This document shows, in pieces, positions 26,480 to 36,994 of a stretch of 64,000 nt of DNA. Every line of letters starts with the position of its first letter. Position 1 is the stretch's first letter. A model generated the notes under the pieces. The model was not told the DNA's origin and did not search any database. It saw only the letters and a program-made list of their open reading frames with translations. The position numbers and the translations under genes were made by a program. Origin of the DNA: Sapria himalayana (lineage: Eukaryota; Streptophyta; Magnoliopsida; Malpighiales; Rafflesiaceae); assembly GCA_029783825.1 (NCBI GenBank), contig JAREIK010002463.1:343501-407500 (forward strand). The letters run 5' to 3'.

Positions 26480-27480
26480 TCTAGAGTTGCCCCAATGGAA
26501 TAGTCCCTACCATATTGCATTAATTAGAATGAAAGATCCCATCAAGATTGACTATTAATATATCTGAGATAAATTTTTTCTTCAAAGAATTGAGAGCTTT
26601 CATACATTCTCATCAAATACAAATGACACTCCTTGCATGAACACTAAATAGTTAGGTTTATCTATTTTGGATAAGTCTTTAATGATACGCCTATAAAACC
26701 CTATATGACCAAAAAAAACATTGAATTCCCTTGACATATGTGGAAGGTGATATTTTTTTTTCAATAGTTGTTACCTTTTATTTATCAACCTCAATCACTT
26801 TAGTTGAACTCCAATGCCCTAGAACAATTATGTTCTTTTCCATTAAATTACATGTTTTTCCAATTGAGCGACATATTTGTTTCTTGGCATCTTTGTAACA
26901 TTGCCTTTAGATTGTCAAGAAATCAAAAAATAGAACATCTACTACTTAGAAATGATATGTAAATACTTGTATCAACTATTCAACCATGTCAAAAAATATT
27001 ACAATATTGCATATTTGAAAGGTCCAATGTGTATTATATAAACCAAATGGCATTTTATTAAATGCAAAAATACCATAAGGATAAGTTAATGTTATTTTCT
27101 CTTGATCTTCTATATGGTAGTAAAAATATGATTGTAGTTAGAATAACCATAAAGAAACGATAATATTCATGACCTGATAGTTTATTCAATATTTGATCAA
27201 TGAATGACAGTGGAAAATGATCCCCAGGGGTGGTGTTGTTCAACCTTTAAAAGTTGATACATATACTCTTTTATGTGATAGTTCTACAAGGAGTTAATTC
27301 ATCTCTTTTATTTTTTATCACTATCATGCCTCCCTTTTTAGGTACAACCTATACAAGGCTTACCCATGTGCTATTAGAAAAGGGGTAAATAATTCATGCA
27401 TCCAACAATTTCATCACCTCTTTCCGCACTACCTCCTTCATATTAAATTCAATAATCTCTGAGCTTCAACCATTGGTTAG
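26480..27480 (-). pseudogene. Gypsy reverse transcriptase relic
   Basis: At 27,058-27,243 the frame gives NNTTPGDHFPLSFIDQIL and then GHEYYRF, the fingers/palm start of Athila/Tat RT. Upstream, at 27,290-27,440, shifted frames give a Lys-Lys-Gly VPKKGG-like block and VCINFKRLN. Downstream the RT core and RNase H are traceable only as fragments. Multiple stops and frameshifts. Confidence 0.78.
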
Positions 27481-27617
27481 TGGTAGACCTCTAGCAAAAT
27501 TTGATGCATGCACAAAAAGGATCTAATAACGTTAATGTCATCTAGAGTCCATTCTAGAATTAGTTTGGTAATTATTTCTCAAATAATTAATGAAGAATTA
27601 GTGGTATTAACTTTAAA

Positions 27618-27630
27618 CACTACAAGAAAA
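27618..27630 (+). repeat. CACTA 3' terminal inverted repeat
   Basis: CACTACAAGAAAA, the 13 bases typical of plant CACTA ends, followed by subterminal sequence with TAGAAATG-type repeats through about 27,960. Confidence 0.88.
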
Positions 27631-28299
27631 GATATAATTAGAAATGCCCTATTCCATTTCTAATTCTATCACAATAGTCAAATAGCAATTTAATTAGAAA
27701 CTAAAAGAATATATTTTTAAAATGCTTGCCTCTAAATTTTAGAAATGAATAACACACGGGCATTTCTATAAATAACTACAAATTTTTTCCATCGCTAAAA
27801 TTAGCGACAACAACGAGATCTTTAATCCAATCACTAAATTAGTGAAAGAAAAAATAGAAATGTATTATCTATTTCTAAAAGTGTGATGGAATACCATAGA
27901 AATCTAACATCCATTTCTATTTTAGAAATGGATTTAAAATGTCATATTTCATTTTTATTGTCTACAATAGGAAAATGACTCATTTGTGTAGTTTCTGTAT
28001 GTTGTATAAAATATACAAATAATATAGAAACCATATGATCTACAATGAAATAAGCACATCCAGATATTATTCATCAAATGACATTCACAAAACATCCACT
28101 ATAGAATAACATGTCAAATAACAAACATAAATGTTCATAATATTCAATACATAATTCATAACCTGATTAAAAAAATAATAACACAAAAACCATAATTTCA
28201 CATCAAAAAATTCATTACAAGAAATTAATAATACAACATCACAAACAACTATAGTACCTTTTCCTGATGAGTATTTCCTTCTAGAATTATAGATGGATC

Positions 28300-30453
28300 C
28301 TATTTAGAATGATGAAAAAATAGATGATGTCTCTGGCAACTTCCATGTTATTTTCTCCAACTTCAAAATTTTCTGTTGCATTTCATCATCTCTTTTCATT
28401 ATCTCCTCCTCTCTTTTTAATCTTTCAACCTCCTTTATTTTATTTCTTCAATTTCTTTTTTCATATCTTCGTTATTTTGTTGTATCTCCTCATTTTTCCG
28501 TTGCAATGTATCCTAAATTTTTTGCATCTCCTTAAATAGCCTCTCATCAAACATGTTATTGTAATTGGAAGATGATGATGAAGAACTACAAATAGAACCT
28601 GAATAAAATGTAGATGCATGAATACAAAGACCATACACTTGCCATTTTTTGGCTCCACTCTAATAGCCTAAAGGTAAATATGCGCAATATCAATCTCTGG
28701 CAACTTTGCAGAAGGATCTATCAATTGTGAAGCAATTGCAATAATATTCTTCATAGCCTCTTACAATTATTAAAATACAACATAATTTATAATTAATATA
28801 TTCAATTAAATTTTATACCAGTACATGAAACTATCATCTTCCTACTAAAAAATAATATAAAAATAAAGTTAGTCTTTAAATTTATTGAGTCCATAAATAA
28901 TAAATCATCAGTTATGATTAAAAAAATATACTTGAGTTTGAATATTATTTATAGTTAATACTAAATAATCAATTTTTTTACATTTTTTTCTTTTATTAAT
29001 TGCAATTTACATATGAAACTACAAGTACAAAAAATGAGAAACTCACATTAATATCATTTGAGTACTTATTCATTAATGATCCATCATTCTTCTTGTAGAT
29101 TCGCTTGAATACCTCAAATAGTATTGGTAGACATTCCATCTCAGCCACCTGAAAATAAATAATAGTTACTATTAAGATATATCATACATTATAACACATT
29201 ATCCTTTTCATTTAAAAAATTTAAATATTAACAAAAAATTAAAGACAATTAAATGAAATCTACAAAATGTTGCTATATCACTTTTGAACCTCCAATATGT
29301 TTTGAAGGTCCTGATCCTTCACTTGCTTTCTCTAATCGAACATTGTGTAAGGCCATATGGAACAATGCCTTGAATTTCTCGCTATTCCAATATTTTCACC
29401 ACTTTATCTAAACACTAATAGAAATACTATTAGGCTTTGCATCTATATCATACTTTTTTATATATTTTCAAGCTTGTCATTGTATATCACATTTGCCACA
29501 TGTTCCATGTATCCTTCACTGAGACCACTAAAGCAGTATTCCATTTGTACTTTTTCGGTAAAAATAAAATAAATTAATAATATATTGTAATACATTTATT
29601 TTAAGAGTAAATCATATTAGATCAAATTGAAAAATAAGGAAATGTATGAAAATTATATCTAAAATTCTTCCCAATAAAATTCTTTCATACTTGGAGGTAC
29701 TTTGTTCCACATTATACCCTCTACAACTAGTTTCTCCTTAAATATCTTCCCGACTATATAAAAAGCATAAGGAATAAACCTAAGGGTGGTTTCAGATCAG
29801 CATATACATATACAAATAAATAAAATACACCAATTTTTCTGCTACTAAGTTAATATTTAATTCATTTATATTTATTATCCAAAACTTTGTTATTTAAATA
29901 TTATTTTAATCTTAGATGATAATGTTTGATAAGTAGCAATGTCATATTTATTATTTAAATAGCCAAATTTCAAATATTATAATATACTTATAATTTCATT
30001 AACATTTTATTTTATATTTAATTAAAAAGAATAAAAAATGATAATAATTGCATGTGGTAAATTTAAGAAAGCTACATATTATTTATAGTTAATTTTGGGC
30101 CAAATGAAGATTTTCTCATAACTTGACATGTAAATTATGGATTGTGAATATCTTTCCGGTGTTGATGTTACAGTACCAATACATGGGCCTCCTAAGATAG
30201 GTGTGACGGAGCTATCAGTATCTTCTAGTACAAAATGAGATGAAGATGGAATATATGTGGTAGTAAATCCATTTATGTCATGATGAGGTGATGCCAAAGT
30301 TTCCTTTATTTGTGTTGGAGAATGCAAAGAGATATTTGTAGTGTTGTAGTCACTGAATACATATAGATTTCCCCCTCCATGAACTGTTAGTTGACTTCCT
30401 CTATCTATGCCCACATATTGAAATCCTCGTCCACTCGAATGATTACCTCTCAT
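28300..30453 (-). pseudogene. CACTA second gene, Transposase_24-like, sister of 12,790-14,290
   Basis: The first open piece (30,079-30,453, about 124 codons) is Gly/Ser/Thr-rich and starts MRGNHSSGRGFQYVG, probably the N-terminal region. After an AT-rich intron-like gap, 29,760-29,640 gives EKLVVEG then MKEFYWEEF of the Transposase_24 core. 29,540-29,290 gives NIGIARNSRHCSIW and a GGSK motif. 28,549-28,330 gives a Lys/Glu-rich coiled-coil-like tail (KNEEIQQNNED). Stops break the frame. In CACTA elements such a protein binds the subterminal repeats; inferred here from family only. Confidence 0.72.
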
Positions 30454-30776
30454 ACCTAAATTTAGTTATATAAACAATGAAATATATAGAAGTAATAAAA
30501 ACATATTATGAAAATACATAATAACAAAACATAATGATAAACACATTGACATTAAAAAAAACAAATAAAAAATGTTTATTCAACATCCAAATTATAACGC
30601 TTATAAAATAAGAATGAAAAAAAACAAAATAGTCAATAAATTTCTTGTCATCATTAGAAATTTATAACAAATCATCTCTATCAACATATTCATCACCAAT
30701 TGATTATGTAATTAATTCCTCCTAATTATCTTCGTCAACATGGCCATCATCAATCTCCAAATAGTTTCCACCTTTA
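30454..30776. other. CACTA interior, no coding sequence seen
   Basis: AT-rich sequence between the second CACTA gene and the copia insertion. It would join directly to 35,923 before the copia element inserted. Confidence 0.6.
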
Positions 30777-30781
30777 CTAAG

Positions 30782-31310
30782 TGTTGTATATGTAATTTGT
30801 TTTTATTTAATAATCTGTTTGTATAACAAAATATTTTTTTGTTTTAATATTTTCATGTAAGTGCAGGAAAGGAAATATTAAAAGGCTGGGAATGCAGCAA
30901 AAGCACAATAACGGAGGTCCCACTGACCGACCCACTGCGGTTAAATGAATCGAGATGTTTTTTTTTAATATAAAATGATTTGTAATTTTATTTTTCGGGT
31001 GGCTGTTTTTGACCCGTGGAACTGTTCATCATCTCTCTCTTCTCTCTACATGATTTATCATGACTGCTCTGTGTGCTGCATACTGTAAGACATTTCTGTT
31101 TGGTTTAATCTGTAATGCATAAGTGTTTTCTGGTGGATGTAGCAAGTCGTATTGAGCGACTAGCGAACCACGTTATTTTCGGTGTTGATTTCTCATTTTT
31201 TTGATTCTGTCATGGCTGCTTGCTGGATTGGGATATATATTGCTTGTTTTCTATATTTCTGTTGTTTCTGTATCTTAATCCCACTACCATGGAAGCACAA
31301 TTGTCCAACA
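30782..31310 (+). repeat. 5' LTR of the copia element
   Basis: 529 bp, begins TGTTGTATATG and ends TTGTCCAACA, followed by the primer-binding site. CT-rich TCTCTCTCTTCTCTC-like sequence lies near 31,030-31,050 in all family copies. Confidence 0.95.
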
Positions 31311-31312
31311 AT

Positions 31313-31328
31313 TGGTATCAGAGCTTGG
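31313..31328 (+). promoter_or_regulatory. Primer-binding site, initiator tRNA-Met
   Basis: TGGTATCAGAGCTTGG two bases after the 5' LTR, the canonical plant initiator-Met site. Confidence 0.92.
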
Positions 31329-31400
31329 TTTGGGATTTTTCGAGAAATTGTGCAATTAGGGTTTGTGATTTTTTTTCTGTACAAGTGATATTCTGTTGAA

Positions 31401-34400
31401 ATGGCTGGAACCCTAAACACCACGATTGAGAAATTCAATGGAAGAAATGGGTTTAGTATGTGGCAGATTAAAATGCGAGCTCATTTGAAAAACTTCGATA
31501 TTTGGAGTCCTCTGGTTCAAGGCTTCGGTCCACACACTACTGCTGCTCTTGGAATAACCGAGGCTGAGGCTTGGAGACGTGAAGAGAAAGCACACTCCAC
31601 CATTCTATTGAGCTTTTCGGATGAAGTCATAGCTGAGGTAGCAGATGAGAAATCTACTGCAAGACTGTGGCTCAGGCTTGTATCACTGTACATGACTAAA
31701 TCATTGAAGAACAAGCTTCTGTTGAAGAGAAGGCTGTTCACACTGAGGATGCAAGAGGAAACCTCTTTAAAGAAGCATCTGGATGACTTAAACAGCATCC
31801 TCATGGACCTTAAACATGTGAATGCTAAGGTGGATGATGAGGATGCTGCATTAGAGGATGTTCGGGGTGCCCTACACTCCAGAGAGATGAGGTAGAAGGC
31901 TACGGTTGAAACACTTGAACATCCTGCTAGATTGGTGGTGAAAAACAGGAGGCCATAACCTATTCCATTCAAGAAGAAGGGAAATAAGGTTCAGATGAGG
32001 TCAAAAGAGGGTGACATTTGTCATTACTGTAAACAGAAAGGGCATTGGAAAACTGAGTGCCCAAAGAAGAGAGCAAGGCTGGAACAGCAAGGTCAACCTA
32101 ACCCCCCACCTACTGCTGCTGTGACTTTTGATGATCTGGATGATCGAGAAAATCTTGTGTTGGTAACCTCCACAATGATAGCAAGATCAAATTCTTGGAT
32201 CCTGAATACTGGTGCTTCCTTTCATATAAGCACTCACTTGGAGTGGTTCAGCAAATATGACATAAAGGAAGCTGGCCATGCTGTGGTGGGTAATAGCCAA
32301 CCATGTAAGGTGGTTGGAATCGGCGCAGTCAGACTTAGAACTTGGGATGACCGAATAGTCTCACTTTCAAATGTGAGATATGTCCTTGAGATGACAATGA
32401 ATCACATTTATCTTGGTGTTCTAGACAATCAGGGATATTCATTCAGTAGTAGAGAGGGAACACTGAATGTTCATCGAGGAGATGATATTGTAGTGAAGGG
32501 CCAGAAGACTGGAACGCTATACACACTGATAGGTTTGACAGTGACAGGGGCTTTTGTTGTCATATCCGAAAAGCCAGCATTTGAAGACAAAGCTGAACTT
32601 ACCAGACTGTGGCATATGCGGCTCGCACATATGGGAGAGAAATGTATGAAATTTTTCTCTGATCTTAATCTTCTTATTGGTCATAGAGTCATTAAATTAA
32701 ATTTCTGTGATCATTGTGTTTTTGGTAAGAAACATAGAACTAAGTTCAGTAAGGCCATACACTGTACAAACAGTATTTTGGATTATATCCATGCTGACTG
32801 TTGGTGCCCTTCTAGAGTCACATCTCTTGGAGGTGCTCGATTTTATTTATGTTTAGTTGATGATTACTCCAGGATGTCCTGGGTATTCATGATGAAACAT
32901 AAATCTGAAACTTTTATAAAGTTTAAGCAGTGGGTTAGCTTAGTGGAAAATCAAACACAAAAGAAGGTTAAACTATTACGAACAGATAATGGTCTAGAAT
33001 TCTGTTCGTCTGAATTTGAGAAATTCTGTAAGTACAAAGGTATAGCAAGACGCAAAACTTTTAGGGACACTCCTTAGCAGAATGACATTGCTGAAAGAGT
33101 ATACCAAACTCTTCTGGAGAGAACTAGATGTATGCTCTCTCAATCAGGCTTAGGCAAGGAGTTTTGGGCTGGAGCTGTTAATACAACATGTCATCTAATA
33201 AACAGATCGCCACATAGTAAAATTAATTTTAAAATCCCATTTGAGGTGTGGACTGGTAAACCTGCAGATTATTCTAATATTAAAGTGTTCGGGTGTGTTG
33301 CCTACTATCATGTAAATGATGGTAAGCTTGAACCACAAGCAAGAAAAGGAGTATTTGTAAGATATGGTGATGGAGTCAAGGGATTCCGTATCTGGTCACC
33401 ATCTTAAAAGAGAGTGATTCTCTCTAGGAGTGTTACCTTTGATGAAAGTGTCAATTTAAGACAAGTACATTGTCCTATCCAGTTACATGATGTTCCTCAA
33501 GCTGAACTTAAGGTGGAGCTAAAATCTGAACCTGTAGCTCCAGGAAGGATGCAGGTTGTCTCTAGACAAACAATAGCTAATCATGAAAATGATGTTAAAC
33601 CTATTACTAAACATGATCATGAACCTGCACCTGGAGAGTCTATTCCCTATTTTTTTGCAAGGGATAGACAAAGGAGGGTGAATGCATGTCCTCCTCTGAG
33701 ATTCAGCTTTGATGAATTTGTAGGGTTTGCCCTACAAGTTGCCGAAGAGATTGATATTCCTGAACCATCCTCCTTCAGGAATGCTGTTAGATGTCCTGAA
33801 TTTGAGTAATGGTTAGTTGCCATGAATGAAGAGATTGAATCTCTCCATAAGAATGGTACTTGGCTTATTGTACCTAAACCAAAAGGGAGAAAGATAGTTT
33901 CTTGCAAATTGGTTTTCAAGAAAAGAAATGATGCCTCTATTGTTGGTGGTGTAAAATTTAAGGCATATTTAGTTGCAAGAGGGTTCAATCAGAAAGAGGG
34001 TGTGGATTATAATGAGATATTTTCTCCTATAGTTAGACATACCTCAATCAGGGTGCTTATAGCATTAGTGACACATCAAAACCTTGAACTTGAGCAACTA
34101 GATATTAAAACTACATTTCTTCATGGAGAACTGGATGAAGAAATTTACATGAGGCAGCCTGAGGGTTTTGAGGTATCAGATAAGGAAAACCATGTGTGCA
34201 AGCTTCTGAAGTCCCTTTATGGACTTAAGCAGTCTCCCAGTCAGTGGTACAAGAGATTTGACTATTTCATGACTAGTCATAAATACAGTAGTTGTGACCA
34301 TGACTAATGTGTTTATTTCAAAAGACACAAGGATGAGTCATATATCGACTTGCTATTGTATGTAGATGATATGCTTATTGCTGCTAGAAATAAATCTGAT

Positions 34401-35321
34401 ATTCATGAACTGAAAGATCTCCTCAGTTCTGAATTTGATATGAAAGATCTTGGAGGAGCAAAGCAAATTTAGGTATGGAAATATTCAAAGATAGAATTAA
34501 AAGAAAATTGTTTCTTTCACAGAAACAATATATTCAAAAACTTCTATCTAGATTTGGAATGGCTTATTGTAAGCCTCTGTCCACACCATTTACTTCTAAC
34601 CTCCATCTGACATTAGAATGTTGTCCTCAATCTGAATCTGACAATGAACAAACGTCTAAGGTTCCTTATTCTAGTGTTGTCGGGAGCCTCATGTATCTTA
34701 TGGTGTGCACCCGACATGATATTTACTCATGCAGTAAGTACAGTGAGTAGGTTTATGATAAGCCCTGGTCAAGAGCACTGGAAAGCTATTTAGAGGATAC
34801 TTAGGTACCTTAAGGGGACTTCTGATGTTGGTCTGATATTTGGTAATGAATTTGAACTCTTGCTGGCAGTATATACTGATTCTGACTATGCAGGAGATGT
34901 TAACAGTAAACTGTCTATGACTGGTTATGTCTTCACTATATGTGGTCCTGTAGTTATCTGGAAAGCCACACTACAATCTTCTATTACTTTATCTTATACT
35001 GAAGCAGAGTATATGGCTCTGGTTGAAGCTGCGAAGGAAGGGATATGGCTGAAAGGTTTTCTCAAGGACCTTGGTCTTTATGAAAATGTTGCAACAATTT
35101 TTTGTGACAACCTCTGTGCTATTTATTTAGCAAAAGACCAAGTGCACCATGAGAGGACAAAGCACATTGATGTGCGATATCATTTTCTTCGATCTAAGAA
35201 GAGGGTACAAGTAAAGAAGATTGCAACTTCTGATAATCCAGCTGACATGTTTACCAAATCTGTTACTCTGAATAAGTTAAGACATTGTCTTGACTTACTG
35301 AACATATCAAATCAGATGTAG
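31401..35321 (+). pseudogene. Copia gag-pol polyprotein, inactivated
   Basis: One frame from Met at 31401. Gag (31401-31980) starts MAGTLNTTIEKFNG. The zinc knuckle CHYCKQKGHWKTEC lies near 32,020-32,061. The protease box reads LNTGAS with Asn (32,205-32,207) in place of the catalytic Asp. Integrase follows with HCVFGKKH, DDYSRMSWVF and TDNGLEF. RT has FKAYLVARGFNQKEGVDY, a YGLKQSPSQWYKRF block and YVDDMLIAA near 34,358. RNase H has YTDSDYAGD and YTEAEYMAL. Stops lie at 31893, 31956, 33075, 33405, 33807 and 34305. A one-base loss near 34,470 shifts the frame, and it returns near 34,750. Several stops look like CAG/CAA to TAG/TAA transitions. Resembles tobacco TNT1-94; Tork lineage inferred. 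Confidence 0.95.
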
Positions 35322-35373
35322 TCCTTTTGGACAAACTATTTATATAGAGTGTCTCTCTATTGGTATGCAAAAC

Positions 35374-35389
35374 AAATTAAGGTGGAGAT
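35374..35389 (+). promoter_or_regulatory. Polypurine tract of the copia element
   Basis: AAATTAAGGTGGAGAT directly before the 3' LTR start at 35,390. Confidence 0.85.
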
Positions 35390-35917
35390 TGCTGCATATG
35401 TAATTTTTTTTATTTAATAATCTGTTTGTATAACAAAATATTTTTCTGTTTTAATATTTTCATTTAAGTGCAGGAAAGGAAATATTAAAAGGCCGGGGAT
35501 GCAGTAGAAGCACAATAACGGAGGTCCCGCTGATCGACCCACTGCGATTAAATGAACCGAGATGTTTTTTTTAAATATAAAATAATTTGTAATTTTATTT
35601 TTCGGGTGGCTATTTTTGACCTGTGGAACTATTCATCGTCTCTCTCTCTTCTCTCTACGTGATTTATTGTGACAGCTCTGTGTCCTGCATACTGTAGGAT
35701 GTTTCTGTTTGGTTTAATCTGTAACACAAGCATTTTCTGGTGGATGTAGCTAGTCGTACTGAGCGACTAGCGAACCACATTATTTTCGGTGTTGATTTCT
35801 CATTTTTTTGATTCTGTCGTGGATGCTTACTAGATTGGGATATATATTACTTGTTTTATATATTTCTATTGTTTCTGTATCTTAATCTCACTACCATGGA
35901 AGCGCAATTGCCCAACA
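35390..35917 (+). repeat. 3' LTR of the copia element
   Basis: 528 bp, begins TGCTGCATATG and ends TTGCCCAACA, flanked by the CTAAG duplication. Aligns end to end with 30,782-31,310 with scattered, mostly transition differences. Confidence 0.95.
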
Positions 35918-35922
35918 CTAAG

Positions 35923-36419
35923 TAATGTCTGAAGCCCATCATTAGCCTCGGGAATGATTCAATAAAGTTTTGCATTAACATCCTTGAAATGTTGATACAC
36001 GCGATGAACTGACAATAATATCTTTTTTAATGACTTCATAGATAATCTAGGTTTTATTTTAGATATTTCCCACTAGTGACATGAAATTCTTCTTGTGGTT
36101 GGATAAGTAGTATAACTCACTTGTTTGGCTTGTACAGCAAGAATAGATGACTCGTACTTATGATAATATTTCTTATGGTGCACATTAATATGGTTGTATT
36201 GATGATGAATTATAGTAACCATATTTTGAGTATGATCAAACCATTCATACTTAAACAAAGTGATCTCTTATTGGTAAAGTAGGATACTCCACATGTAATA
36301 TTTTAATTAGTTACTGTAAAAATCAATAGTATATCCAGTATAATTTGACCCCTTGATGCAAACACCACTATTCATTACAGCTCTATCTTAACTATGTTTC
36401 AAAGTGTGAAATTTGTATC
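35923..36419 (-). pseudogene. CACTA transposase C-terminal region, DUF4216-like
   Basis: The 61-codon open piece at 36,073-36,258 includes SSILAVQAKQVSYTTYP, which resembles the PFILASQAQQVFY motif of the DUF4216 domain found downstream of plant CACTA TNP2. It belongs to the same gene as 36,995-39,490, split by the solo LTR at 36,420-36,989. Confidence 0.72.
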
Positions 36420-36989
36420 TGTTGGGCAATTGTACTTCCACGGTAGTGAGATTAAGATACAGAAACAACAAAAAACAAGCAATATATATATATCCAATCC
36501 AACAACCATCCATGAAAGAATCAAAAATGAGAAATAAACACCGAAAATAACGTGGTTCGCTAGTCACTCAGTACAACTAGCTACATCCACTGGAAAATGC
36601 TAATTCATTACAGATTAAACCAACAGAAATTTATCTTACAGTATGAAGCACATAGAATAGTCGTGATAAATCACACAAAGAGAAGAGAGAGAGACGATGA
36701 ACAGTTCCATGTGTCCAAAAATAGCCACCCAAAAATAAAATTACAAAATATTTTATATTAAAAATTCTCTTGGTTCATTTAACCGGAGCGGGTCGGATCA
36801 TGTGATGGGTCAGGCTCTGCTCCAAAAATTTTAGCCCGCTGACTGGTCAACGGGACCTCCGTTATTGTGCTACTACTCATCCCCGGCCTTTTAATATTTT
36901 CTTTCCTGCATTTACATGAAAATATTAAAATAGAAGAAATATTTGGTTATACAAATAGATTATAAAAAAAACAAATTACATATACAATA
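36420..36989 (-). mobile_element. Solo LTR of the copia family, minus orientation
   Basis: 570 bp matching the reverse complement of the copia LTRs end to end. On the plus strand it starts TGTTGGGCAATTGTAC and ends ACATATACAATA. Flanks GTATC (36,415-36,419) and GTATT (36,990-36,994) are a near-perfect duplication. No internal domain is present, so it is the product of LTR-LTR recombination. It carries extra sequence around 36,790-36,830 absent from the full element. Confidence 0.93.
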
Positions 36990-36994
36990 GTATT

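Larger units (their letters stand above)
25500..27617 (-). mobile_element. Decayed Athila/Tat-like Ty3/gypsy pol
   Basis: Minus-strand order from high to low coordinates is RT, RNase H, integrase. The CACTA terminus at 27,618 cuts it off just upstream of RT, so the CACTA probably inserted into it. No LTR, gag or protease is visible. Lineage is inferred from motif style: DHFPLSFIDQIL in RT, and VELFKLWGIDF in integrase. Confidence 0.8.
30782..35917 (+). mobile_element. Ty1/copia LTR retrotransposon, TNT1-94-like, complete ends
   Basis: The element is 5136 bp with target duplication CTAAG at 30777-30781 and 35918-35922. The LTRs are 529 and 528 bp, begin TG and end CAACA. The Met primer-binding site, polypurine tract and gag-protease-integrase-RT-RNase H order are all present. 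Integrase before RT defines copia. The polyprotein has six in-frame stops and two late frameshifts. Solo LTRs of the same family lie at 36,420 and 40,901. Confidence 0.97.
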
